NCBI RefSeq assembly: GCF_040702505.1
Contig: NZ_JBFBLC010000006.1
Span: 248,001 to 312,000, forward strand
Direction: 5' to 3'
Length of the DNA: 64,000 bases
Origin: Terrabacter sp040702505
Lineage (GTDB): Bacteria; Actinomycetota; Actinomycetes; Actinomycetales; Dermatophilaceae
This document shows, piece by piece, positions 41,948-49,626 of this stretch (the stretch's first letter is position 1; each line of letters starts with the position of its first letter). Both the position numbers and the translations under genes were made by a program. The notes beneath the pieces are model-generated. The model did not search any database. It was not told the DNA's origin and was given only the letters and a program-made list of their open reading frames with translations.

Positions 41948-42829
41948 ATGGCCACGCCGAGACCGGCCGGTGGCCTCGTCGTCGCCGGCTACGACGGCTC
42001 TCCCGCGTCACAGCGAGCGCTGGCGTGGGCGGCTGCCGTGACGCACGCGCTCGGTGACGCGCTGAAGATCGTGCACGCCGTGCGGCTCGTTCCCAGCCGT
42101 CAGGGCTACGCCGTGCGCCCCCTCAGCCCTTCGCTGGAGACGGTCGCGGAGACGCTCGTCGGCGCGCCGTCGATGTGGGCCGGCAGGCCGTTGGCGCGGT
42201 CCCGTGTCCGCGCCGTGCACGCCTTCGGAGGGCCGGCGGAGGAGCTCGTGGACGCCTCGATGACGGCGGACCTCGTCGTCCTCGGGACGCGAGGGCACGG
42301 ACGGGCGCGCAGCGCGCTGATGGGCTCGGTGTCATCCGCCGTGGCTGCCCACGCGTACTGCCCGGTGGTCGTGCTGCACGAGCGGGAGCGGCACGAGAGC
42401 AGCGCCGTGCACGAGGTGCCGGTGCCCGGTCCCGGGCGCGAGGTGGTCTGCGCCCTGACCCCGGGTGACGACGAGGAGCACACCGCTCGGATCGAGCGCA
42501 TTGTCTCCTCGGCCGCCACCGTCGCGTCCGGCTGCTCGGCCCCACTCCGCCTCGTGACAGTGCGTCCCGCCACCGGAGCCCCCAAGACGCCTGGCACGAA
42601 AGGCGTTTCGTATGCCGTCGGCAGCCTCGCCGTGCGCCACCCGGGTCTTCGCGTGACGGTCGAGACCCTCCACGGCGACCCCGTCGTGACGCTGGCCCGC
42701 AGCACCCGCGCGGCCGGACTGCTGGTCATCGGCGCGCCGCACGAAGGTGGCGTCGGCGCAGTTCTGGCCGGAAGTCCCGCCCACCGGATCGTCCACGACG
42801 CCTCCTGCCCCGTGATGCTCGTCCACTGA
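41948..42829 (+). CDS. Tandem universal stress protein with degenerate second domain
   Basis: A 293-residue two-domain USP. The first domain keeps the ATP loop (GTRGHGRARSALMGSVS); in the second it is GAPHEGGVGAVLAGSPA, altered at the key Ser/Gly positions, so only one site probably binds ATP. A GAAGGAG ribosome-binding site precedes the ATG. It probably shares the transcript of the USP gene upstream and converges on the NERD gene. Confidence 0.9.
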   Translation: MATPRPAGGLVVAGYDGSPASQRALAWAAAVTHALGDALKIVHAVRLVPSRQGYAVRPLSPSLETVAETLVGAPSMWAGRPLARSRVRAVHAFGGPAEELVDASMTADLVVLGTRGHGRARSALMGSVSSAVAAHAYCPVVVLHERERHESSAVHEVPVPGPGREVVCALTPGDDEEHTARIERIVSSAATVASGCSAPLRLVTVRPATGAPKTPGTKGVSYAVGSLAVRHPGLRVTVETLHGDPVVTLARSTRAAGLLVIGAPHEGGVGAVLAGSPAHRIVHDASCPVMLVH

Positions 42830-42858
42830 GGCCAGTGCAAGCAGGCGGCGATGCGGTG

Positions 42859-44253
42859 TCAGCCGGCCGGATCGGGCGGCAGCCGGTTCGCCAGCACCGC
42901 CGCAAGGTGGGTGAGCGTCGTCTCGGCTGCTGCTTCCACCGCCCTGGCCCGGGCCTGGTCCGCGCCCGGAGGGTAGCGGAAGCGCAGCGACACGAGAAAG
43001 GTCGCGTTGGTGCGTAGCTTCACCGGCCAGCCGTCGAGTCGGGTGCCTACGGGCACCCAGGCCGACACCTCTCCGGGCAGCCGGTCCAGCCGTGCTGCGG
43101 CGGCTCCTGACGACGTCAGTCGCACGCGAGCAAGGCGGCCGGTCTCCACCGAGATGTCCGCGGGCTCCGTCGTGTAGCGAGGCTTGGCGAGCCACCACCC
43201 GCACAGGTCGTCGGACCCGGTCGACTTGTCCACCACGATCTTCGACCCCGTGATCCGCGCGACGTCCTTCGTCGACAGCGCCGCCAGGCACGGCTTGGAG
43301 ATCGCGACGGACGCAGAGGTGGACCGCGGCGATGCGACGAGCGGCACCGCGCCAGGCGGACTCGTGGACGCCGAGCCGTGGGAAAGGACGAATGAGGCCA
43401 GACCCTCCAGGGCGATGAAGGCCCCGAGAGCGAGGAAGGCGGACACGACCGGACGTCGGCGCCGAGTCACGGGTCGCGACTCAGACACCGCCCCACGACG
43501 TCCGCCGTCGCGACCTGGGCCGTGCAGCGTTCCGGAGGGTGTCTGTCGAATCGTCCTCGGCCGCCTGCCGCGTCGCGGCGAAGCCAACGGCTCGCGCGCC
43601 TCCGAAGGTGTGGAGCCTCCGACGACGTCGGGGACGGTGAGCGGAGTGGCCGATGGCGCGGGAGTGGCGCTCGCGGCGGGGAAGAGATTCTCCACCCGTC
43701 GCGCGGCCAGCTGTGTCTCCACCGGGTCCGCGGCACCCGGCTGACGGAGCAGCCAGCCAGTCAGCCCGGTGTGCGGAACCACCTCTACGCCGCGGACCCG
43801 CTGCTGTTGGAACGCCGAAGACCCACAGTCAGCAAGGGCGACGACCGGCACGACCGGCTGGCCCAGGGCCTTCTCCATCTCAGCGGCGAACCGGCTGACG
43901 GTGTCGAGCTCGCGGCTTTTCGGCGAGCTGCCGGACGCGTGCTGCCAGAGAGTTGCATCGTGCACGCTCATGCCGCCGGCCCAGTTCTTCGTGTCCACGA
44001 GGTAGGCGCCGGAGGGCCCCAGCACGATGTGGTCGAGGTTCGTCTGCGTGCGACCGGGGCGCAGCAGGCGGTCGTGCAGCACCTGCCAGCCCGCCGGCAG
44101 CTGCGCGAGGAGCGCGGCCACCCGGCGCTCACCGTCCGCGCCGGCAGCCCAGGCGCCGGCCTCCGACTCGAGCGCCTCGGCCCGCGCCCGGGCCTGCGCA
44201 GCCTGGGACCTCAGCTCGTCGGCGCGGCTCTGCGCCGACCCGCCTGCCGCCAT
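42859..44253 (-). CDS. NERD nuclease-domain membrane protein with DUF3558-like outer domain
   Basis: A 464-residue protein in three parts. (1) A coiled-coil start and NERD domain (about 35-150) with D74 in TNLDHIVLG and D87-T-K89 in VDTKNW, the D-(E/D)xK nuclease-like core. (2) A Pro/Arg-rich linker and a membrane helix (268-290). (3) An extracytoplasmic domain (about 318-464) with paired Cys (PCLAAL, CGWW) resembling DUF3558 lipoproteins. The fusion puts a nuclease-type domain inside and a surface domain outside. I know of no assigned function for this layout. Start: ATG (GTGGCC ATG is the alternative). Confidence 0.75.
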   Translation of the reverse strand: MAAGGSAQSRADELRSQAAQARARAEALESEAGAWAAGADGERRVAALLAQLPAGWQVLHDRLLRPGRTQTNLDHIVLGPSGAYLVDTKNWAGGMSVHDATLWQHASGSSPKSRELDTVSRFAAEMEKALGQPVVPVVALADCGSSAFQQQRVRGVEVVPHTGLTGWLLRQPGAADPVETQLAARRVENLFPAASATPAPSATPLTVPDVVGGSTPSEAREPLASPRRGRRPRTIRQTPSGTLHGPGRDGGRRGAVSESRPVTRRRRPVVSAFLALGAFIALEGLASFVLSHGSASTSPPGAVPLVASPRSTSASVAISKPCLAALSTKDVARITGSKIVVDKSTGSDDLCGWWLAKPRYTTEPADISVETGRLARVRLTSSGAAAARLDRLPGEVSAWVPVGTRLDGWPVKLRTNATFLVSLRFRYPPGADQARARAVEAAAETTLTHLAAVLANRLPPDPAG

Positions 44254-44346
44254 GGCCACCCCTGACCCCCGTGCCCGTTGCACGTGCTCCTGCGCCGCGT
44301 CCCGGCGCGCGGGCCCCTCGACGTCGCAGACTAGGGACGCGAAGTC

Positions 44347-44397
44347 GGTCTCGGGCCCGAATCCTCGCAATTCGCGAAGGACTCGGGCCTCGAGACC
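44347..44397. terminator. Long imperfect hairpin after the MFS-USP operon
   Basis: Arms of about 22 bases (GGTCTCG... and ...CGAGACC) with two single-base bulges, one mismatch and a short AATT loop, 107 bases beyond the end of the USP gene and before the NERD gene start on the same strand. It probably ends the MFS-USP transcript. The 250 bases between the two genes (44254-44503) hold no gene. Confidence 0.6.
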
Positions 44398-44503
44398 GTG
44401 CCCGGCGGCATACGGCCGGGTGGGGCAGCCGCTCGACGGCGGCGGCGAGGGTGGTCGTGGAGCGTTCCGGACACTGCGGCCGGAGCCGCTCCACGACGGA
44501 GCG

Positions 44504-45058
44504 TCAGCCCGACGGGGGACGCTGGAAGCCCGGCCTTCCGGCCGTGGCGGCAGCTCGCTCGACCGAGCGCTCGAAGCGGTCGGCGGCCAGCCCCACGGTG
44601 CGCGGCGGCAGCTCGCCCAGCGCAGGTGGCACGACGACGACCGGGCAGTGGGCCGCCCGCACGAGCCGGCTGCCCAGCCAGCGGGCCCCGACCTCGGTCG
44701 AGTGGCCGGCGTCGATGACGAGCAGGTCCGCGGTGCGGCTCTCCTCGATGAGGACGGCGCGTCGCTTCCCGGGGATGACCCGGGTGTCGACGACGTGGTC
44801 GGGCCCGAGCACCCGCACCACGTCCTCGGCGAGCCGGGCCTGCTCGGCTGCGAGAGTCGTGTCGTCCGAGACGACGGACGGCAGGCGGCCGCCGGTCGCC
44901 GTCTCGGGCATGTGGGCACGCCAGGCACGGACGGCGAGCACGTGGCCACCGCGCACGGCCGCCTCCTCGACGGCCCACCTCAGGGCGCCGGGGGAGCCGC
45001 TCGTCGGGCTCACCCCGACGACGATGCGGTGCGGCTTGCCGAGGTTCGCGACGTTCAT
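44504..45058 (-). CDS. Single-domain universal stress protein, ATP loop degenerate
   Basis: A 184-residue UspA-fold protein. The ATP-loop position reads DAGHSTEVGARWLGSRL and lacks the G-x2-G-x9-GS pattern, so it may not bind ATP (UspA-type rather than UspFG-type). The ATG overlaps the stop of the MFS gene (ATGA), so it is made together with a transporter and may modulate it; such USP-transporter pairs are known. About 30 extra C-terminal residues follow the fold. Confidence 0.85.
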   Translation of the reverse strand: MNVANLGKPHRIVVGVSPTSGSPGALRWAVEEAAVRGGHVLAVRAWRAHMPETATGGRLPSVVSDDTTLAAEQARLAEDVVRVLGPDHVVDTRVIPGKRRAVLIEESRTADLLVIDAGHSTEVGARWLGSRLVRAAHCPVVVVPPALGELPPRTVGLAADRFERSVERAAATAGRPGFQRPPSG

Positions 45059-46518
45059 GCCGCCGCCCCCGACTCCTCCGAGACCTTGCTCAGCGGGTCG
45101 GCGATGTCCTCGAGCGACTTGCGCTCGGCATCGATGCCGATGACCAGGGCGACGATGCCACCGAAGATCATGATGACCGCGCCGGCGACATAGCCCCACG
45201 TGAGCGGCACGCGGTCCTTGCCGTCGCCGATGAGCGCGCCGTAGAGCACGGGGGCGACGGCGCCGGCGCACTGGGCGATGACGAAGAAGTAGCTGATCGC
45301 CTGGCCGCGCACCTCGAGCGGGAAGATCTCGCTCACCGTGAGGTAGGCGGCGGAGGCGCCCGCCGAGGCGAAGAAGAACGACACGCACCAGAAGATCGTG
45401 TGGGTCGTGGCGTTGAGGATCTCCGCGTGGAAGGCCCAGGCGGAGACCAGCAGCACGATGCCGGCGATCGTGTAGGTGCTGAAGATCATCTTGCGGCGGC
45501 CGATGGTGTCGAAGAGGTGCCCGAGCAGCAGCGGCCCGAGCAGGTTGCCGGCCGCGAACGGCAGGAAGTAGAGCGAGGTGTTGGCCTTCGTGATCCCGTA
45601 GAAGTTCGTGAGCACGAGCGCGTAGGTGAAGAAGATCGCGTTGTAGAGGAACGACTGCGTCACCATCATCGTGAGGCCGAGCATCGTCCGCTTGCCGTAG
45701 CGCCGGACGAAGACGTCCCACAGCACCTTCGGGCCCATGGCGTCCTCGGGCTTGACGTTGATCGCCTTGCTCTCGTCGACCTCGGAGAGCTCGCCGCCCT
45801 CGCGGCGCACGCGCTCCTCGATCTCGTCGACGGTGCGCTCGGCCTCCTCGGCGCGGCCGTGGGTCAGCAGCCAGCGCGGGCTCTCGGGGATGTGCCGGCG
45901 CAGGTAGATGATCGACAGACCGAGGATCGGGCCGATGAAGAAGGCCAGGCGCCAGCCGACGTTCTCGGCCACGTTGTCGGGGTTGAGCAGGTACAGGTTG
46001 GCGAGGGCGCCGAAGAACGCGCCGAACCAGTAGGTGCCGTTGATCGCGATGTCGACGCGGCCGCGGTAGTGCGCGGGGATCAGCTCGTCGATGGCGGAGT
46101 TGATGGCGGTGTACTCGCCGCCGATGCCCATGCCGGCGATGAAGCGGCACGCCCACAGGAACCACATGTTCGGCGACAGGCCGGCCAGGCCGGAGCCGAC
46201 GAGGTAGATGACGAGCGTGATGATGAAGAGCTTTCGGCGCCCGAGCCGGTCGGTCAGGCGCCCGAAGGTCAGCGCCCCGACGACCTGCCCGACGAGGTAG
46301 ACGGTGCCCGTCAGGCCCACCTGGGCGGCCGACATGCCGAGCGACTTCTGGAAGCCCGACTCCGAGACGATCTGGATCTCCAGGCCGTCGAGGATCCACG
46401 AGACCCCGAGCCCGAAGACGACCGTCCAGTGGAACTTGGTCCACGGGAGCCGGTCCATCCGCGCCGGTACCAGGCTCCGGATGGCACCACCCCTGCGTTG
46501 TGCGACAGCCTCGCTCAT
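45055..46518 (-). CDS. MFS sugar-porter or metabolite:H+ symporter
   Basis: A 487-residue MFS transporter with 12 helices. Sugar-porter-like signatures are GRLTDRLGRRK (loop 2-3), PESPRWLLTHGR after helix 6, and SEIFPLEVRGQAISYFF near helix 10. An intracellular loop of about 70 residues with Glu-rich helices sits between helices 6 and 7. The start ATG is preceded by AAGGAG. The substrate is unknown; carboxylates and sugars are both possible. It is coupled to a USP gene. Confidence 0.9.
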   Translation of the reverse strand: MSEAVAQRRGGAIRSLVPARMDRLPWTKFHWTVVFGLGVSWILDGLEIQIVSESGFQKSLGMSAAQVGLTGTVYLVGQVVGALTFGRLTDRLGRRKLFIITLVIYLVGSGLAGLSPNMWFLWACRFIAGMGIGGEYTAINSAIDELIPAHYRGRVDIAINGTYWFGAFFGALANLYLLNPDNVAENVGWRLAFFIGPILGLSIIYLRRHIPESPRWLLTHGRAEEAERTVDEIEERVRREGGELSEVDESKAINVKPEDAMGPKVLWDVFVRRYGKRTMLGLTMMVTQSFLYNAIFFTYALVLTNFYGITKANTSLYFLPFAAGNLLGPLLLGHLFDTIGRRKMIFSTYTIAGIVLLVSAWAFHAEILNATTHTIFWCVSFFFASAGASAAYLTVSEIFPLEVRGQAISYFFVIAQCAGAVAPVLYGALIGDGKDRVPLTWGYVAGAVIMIFGGIVALVIGIDAERKSLEDIADPLSKVSEESGAAA

Positions 46519-46640
46519 CACATCTCCTTTGATCCGAACAGCTACCAACCGTCGGGCGAGGACATGCGAGGCACGTCGTCACCGGGAAGTGCGTACCCCC
46601 TGATCGGGCTGTGCCAACGCAAACCGGTACATGCGGATGC

Positions 46641-46862
46641 TCAGCGCTCCTCCGGCGGTCCGTCCTCCTCGTCGTCCTCCTCGTCGTCCTCCTCGTCGTC
46701 CTCCTCGTCGTCCTCCTCGGTGCGCCGCAACGCGTCCTGGTAGGCGCGAGGGGCGAGCGTGTCGGGGAAGAGCACGTCGGGCGCCTCGTCCGCCGGCACG
46801 TCCGGTCGGCCGCCGTCGTGCTCGTTGGGGTCGGGAGTGCTGGGCTGGGAGCGCTTCACCAT
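46641..46862 (-). CDS. Small acidic protein with DDEE repeats
   Basis: A 73-residue ORF (starting at MVKRSQPSTPDPNE) whose last 30 residues are (E-D-D-E)n, coded by a 12-bp tandem repeat. The first 45 residues contain VLFPDTLAPRAYQDALRR, an ordinary amphipathic sequence. It lies 122 bases above the MFS gene on the same strand. No family is recognised. The regular third-position GC suggests coding, but the repeat could inflate that. Confidence 0.5.
   Translation of the reverse strand: MVKRSQPSTPDPNEHDGGRPDVPADEAPDVLFPDTLAPRAYQDALRRTEEDDEEDDEEDDEEDDEEDGPPEER
46661..46718. repeat. 12-bp tandem repeat, about 4.8 copies
   Basis: Exact GTCGTCCTCCTC units at 46671-46718 with a partial copy before. 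They code for the DDEE tail of the small acidic protein; the unit preserves frame. Confidence 0.95.
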
Positions 46863-46927
46863 GTCCATGCCCGGGTGCGTACCCGCCCGGGCGGAGTCCC
46901 ACGCCGAGGCGCAGGAGGCCCCGCGTT

Positions 46928-46959
46928 GCCGGATGCCGGATGCCGGATGCCGTATGCCG
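46928..46959. repeat. 7-bp tandem repeat GCCGGAT
   Basis: Three exact GCCGGAT units, one GCCGTAT and a partial fifth, in the gap between the small acidic gene and the ChaB gene. The changed fourth unit creates a GTATGCCG octamer. Its non-triplet unit fits a non-coding location. Confidence 0.9.
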
Positions 46960-47039
46960 CCTCCCACGTCCGATGACGTGTCGGCCCGCGAGGTGGGTAC
47001 GTTCCCCGCGTACGGTCCGACGCACCAGAGGAGGTCGCC

Positions 47040-47483
47040 ATGCCCGCGAAGAAGCGCTCGTCCAGCTCGAAGACCGACCTGCCGTCGACGCTCGAGCGGT
47101 CACCGAAGAAGGCCCAGGAGACGTGGCAGAAGACGCACGACTCGGCCGTGGAGGAGTACGGGGAGGGTGAGCGGGCGCATCGCACCGCGTTCGCCTCGCT
47201 CAAGCACTCCTACGAGAAGGTGGGCGACCACTGGGAGGAGAAGGACTCCAAGGGTCCGAGCGACGCCCAGGCCGCTCGGGGCGGCGCCGATGCCCGGCGC
47301 ACGTCCGGCCGCGGGGACACGGCCGGCGGTGTCAACGCCAACGCCTCCAAGAAGCACCTCTACGACATCGCCCAGCGGCTCGAGGTCAGGGGCCGGTCGC
47401 AGATGTCCAAGGACGAGCTGGTCGAGGCGATCCAGCGCGCGAACGACCGCTCCACGGCCAAGGCGCGCAAGAGCTCGAGCTGA
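47040..47483 (+). CDS. ChaB domain protein with C-terminal Rho_N/SAP-like motif
   Basis: A 147-residue basic protein. Residues about 12-68 fit the ChaB fold (LPSTLERSPKKAQETWQKTH ... AFASLKHSYEKVGDHWEEK). A linker follows, and residues about 102-135 (KKHLYDIAQRLEVRGRSQMS) resemble a Rho-N or SAP helical nucleic-acid-binding motif. The name ChaB comes from a cation-transport regulator, but in actinobacteria such proteins are uncharacterised and the second motif suggests nucleic-acid contact. GAGGAGG five bases before the ATG fixes the start. Confidence 0.82.
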   Translation: MPAKKRSSSSKTDLPSTLERSPKKAQETWQKTHDSAVEEYGEGERAHRTAFASLKHSYEKVGDHWEEKDSKGPSDAQAARGGADARRTSGRGDTAGGVNANASKKHLYDIAQRLEVRGRSQMSKDELVEAIQRANDRSTAKARKSSS

Positions 47484-47530
47484 CCCGGCTCCACGGCATA
47501 CGCCCCCGTCTGTCGCTCCTGTCGCAGTCC

Positions 47531-47617
47531 TCACAAACCGCCCCCGGCGCGCGCGCAGGACGGGAGGATGGAGGTGGCCGGAGGATCGGCCCCGGCCGGA
47601 CGCGGAAGGGGTGCACC
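47531..47617 (+). promoter_or_regulatory. Leader shared with the 40.9-kb universal stress gene
   Basis: It is collinear over 87 bases with 40853-40939 (TCACAA at offset 0, CGGGAGGATG at offset 30, GGAAGGGG near the ATG). The conserved blocks are non-coding, so they probably reflect a common promoter or operator. Confidence 0.65.
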
Positions 47618-48541
47618 ATGAACGGCGCGGCTCGCGCGAGGTACGGCATCGTCGTCGGCTACGACGACTCAGTGGGGTCGCAGCTCGCCCTCGACTGGGC
47701 GGCGGAGACGGCCCGGCAGCAGGGCAAGCACCTGACCATCCTCAACGGCGTCAACATCGCCGGTGCACCTGCGTCCCCCGGCATGGACCTCGCGTCGTTC
47801 GAACCGACCATGGAGAAGGCGGCCAAGTCGCTGGTCGACAAGGGCGCGGAGCGGGCCGGGACGACCCTCGACGCCTCGCAGATCGAGGTGCAGTACTGGC
47901 TCGGCAGCCCTGCGTCGCAGCTGGTCGAGGCCTCCAAGGACGCCGACCTCGTCGTGGTCGGCAGCCGCGGTCGCGGGCGCTTCCTCGCCGGGCTGCTCGG
48001 CTCGACCTCGTACGCCGTCGCCGCCCACGCGCACTGCCCGGTCGTCGTCCTGCGCGGCCCGGAGGGCGAGACACCCGACGACGTCCCGATGCCGCCACGG
48101 CCAGGACGCGACCACGACGTGGTCGTCGGCATCGACGACTCCGACGCAGCGGAAAGGGCTGTCGACGCTGCAGCCGAGGTGGCCGAGCGGGAGGGTGCGG
48201 TGCTGCACATCGTCAGCGTCGCCCACTCCGTCTCGATGGAGTCCTGGGCCTACGTCGAGTCGGCCAAGGGCGGCACCGAGGAGACCCACGCGATCCGCGA
48301 CCGCGCCGACCAGCTGTTGACCCACGCGGCGAACCGCGTCAGGGCGCAGCATCCCAAGGTCATCGTGACCACGGAGGTGCTCTACGGCGACCCGGGCCAG
48401 TCCCTGGCCGACCTCGGGGCGACCGCCGGTCTCATCGTGGTCGGCTCCCGCGGTCGCGGCGGGTTCACGGGCATGCTGCTCGGCTCCGTGAGCCACCGGG
48501 TGGTCCACAACGCGGCCTGCCCGGTCATGATCGTCCGGTGA
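47618..48541 (+). CDS. Tandem universal stress protein
   Basis: A 307-residue protein of two UspA domains with intact ATP loops (GSRGRGRFLAGLLGSTS, GSRGRGGFTGMLLGSVS). It is clearly paralogous to the gene at 40.9 kb, sharing the opening (HGIVVGYDGS versus YGIVVGYDDS), the domain order and the leader. It lacks the Ser-rich N-terminus of that paralogue. Transcribed alone; converges on the SRPBCC gene. Confidence 0.93.
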   Translation: MNGAARARYGIVVGYDDSVGSQLALDWAAETARQQGKHLTILNGVNIAGAPASPGMDLASFEPTMEKAAKSLVDKGAERAGTTLDASQIEVQYWLGSPASQLVEASKDADLVVVGSRGRGRFLAGLLGSTSYAVAAHAHCPVVVLRGPEGETPDDVPMPPRPGRDHDVVVGIDDSDAAERAVDAAAEVAEREGAVLHIVSVAHSVSMESWAYVESAKGGTEETHAIRDRADQLLTHAANRVRAQHPKVIVTTEVLYGDPGQSLADLGATAGLIVVGSRGRGGFTGMLLGSVSHRVVHNAACPVMIVR

Positions 48542-48577
48542 CGATCGCCCGACGCCGAGGCGGGCAGGCGAGCCGGC

Positions 48578-49036
48578 TCAGGCGTCGAGCGCCTCGGCGA
48601 AACGCCCGAGCGCCTCGTCCCAGCGGGACTTGTCGCCGGCGCCGTCGTCGGCGATGCCCTGGCCCTCGTGGTAGAGGTCCACGCGGGTGCCCTCGCCGTC
48701 CGGTCTCAGCTGCAGGTCGACGATGCTGAGCGGGCCGTCCTCGTGCGGGTGCCAGCTGACGCGGATCTGCTCGAGCGGGTGGTAGCTGCGCACCACGCCG
48801 TGCGGCCCGTCGGCGCTGTGCCAGGACTCGCCCTTGTTGCCCAGCGTGACGCCGGGGCCGAGGAGGGCCTCCGTGCCGCGGGCGCTGATCAGGTGCTGCC
48901 ACACCTGCTCGACCGGGGCGGTGACCGTCACGCTCGAGTGGACTCCGGCGGGAGACCCCTCGAGATCGCGGTCCTCGTCGGACGCGGCGCCGTCCGGGGC
49001 AGCGTGGTCGGGGACGGACTGGGCGGGACTGCTCAT
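48578..49036 (-). CDS. SRPBCC (AHSA1-type) ligand-binding protein
   Basis: A 152-residue protein of the START/AHSA1 fold: VTVTAPVEQVWQHLISARG opens the fold, WHSADGPHGVVRSYHPLEQI and LQLRPDGEGTRVDLYHEG form the sheet and GDKSRWDEALGRFAEALDA the long C-terminal helix. About 30 acidic N-terminal residues come before. It would bind a hydrophobic small molecule; no ligand can be named. GGAGG six bases before the ATG sets the start. Confidence 0.85.
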   Translation of the reverse strand: MSSPAQSVPDHAAPDGAASDEDRDLEGSPAGVHSSVTVTAPVEQVWQHLISARGTEALLGPGVTLGNKGESWHSADGPHGVVRSYHPLEQIRVSWHPHEDGPLSIVDLQLRPDGEGTRVDLYHEGQGIADDGAGDKSRWDEALGRFAEALDA

Positions 49037-49187
49037 GAGCACCTCCGGGTGGCTCGGACCGGCTCCTCGTGGGCCGGACCCACTACCTGACAGTCGACCA
49101 AAGACTGGGCTCCGTGACAATGGGGTCGCGCGCTTCGGTTGGCCGCCGGGGCTCGCTGTTCTCGCTCCGCCGCGTGCCGACCCGCCC

Positions 49188-49202
49188 TAGCCTCGGTGCA
49201 TG
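49188..49202 (+). promoter_or_regulatory. Predicted leaderless promoter of the VOC gene
   Basis: TAGCCT (49188-49193), six bases, ATG at 49200; no ribosome-binding site. Confidence 0.6.
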
Positions 49203-49580
49203 ATCGACCACTTCGGGATCAACTGCTCGGACTTCGAGGCCAGCGCCCGCTTCTACGACGCCGTGCTCGGCCTCCTGGGCTACGGGCGCCAGATGGACGT
49301 CGGGATGGCCATCGGCTACGGCACCGAGGGCCACCCCGACTTCTGGATCACCCGCTGGCAGGGCGAGGAGCCCAACCGGGAGATGCACTGCGCCTTCCGT
49401 GCGGACAGCGTCGAGGCGGTGCAGGCCTTCCACGCGAAAGCACTCGAGCTCGGCGCCGAGTCGCTGCACGAGCCGCGGCTGTGGCCGGAGTACCACCCGG
49501 GCTACTACGGCGCGTTCGTGCGCGACCCGGACGGCAACAACGTCGAGGCCGTCTTCCACCGGGCCCGACCCGACGCCTGA
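49200..49580 (+). CDS. VOC family (glyoxalase/bleomycin-resistance fold) protein
   Basis: A 126-residue protein made of two beta-alpha-beta-beta-beta units: IDHFGINCSDFEASARFYDA opens the first and FVRDPDGNNVEAVFH closes the second, with His3 or His4 and the final Glu as likely metal ligands. The small cytoplasmic form is typical of glyoxalase I-like or dioxygenase-like members; the substrate is unknown. Confidence 0.9.
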   Translation: MIDHFGINCSDFEASARFYDAVLGLLGYGRQMDVGMAIGYGTEGHPDFWITRWQGEEPNREMHCAFRADSVEAVQAFHAKALELGAESLHEPRLWPEYHPGYYGAFVRDPDGNNVEAVFHRARPDA

Positions 49581-49626
49581 GCGCCCGCCGCGACGCGGTG
49601 CTGAGGCGTCGGGTCGTGACGACCGC

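Noticed and set aside
46661..46718. DDEE repeat as a long-repeat assembly artefact
   Set aside because: The 12-bp units keep frame with flanking coding sequence and the block is only 58 bases, easily read through, though copy number may still vary.
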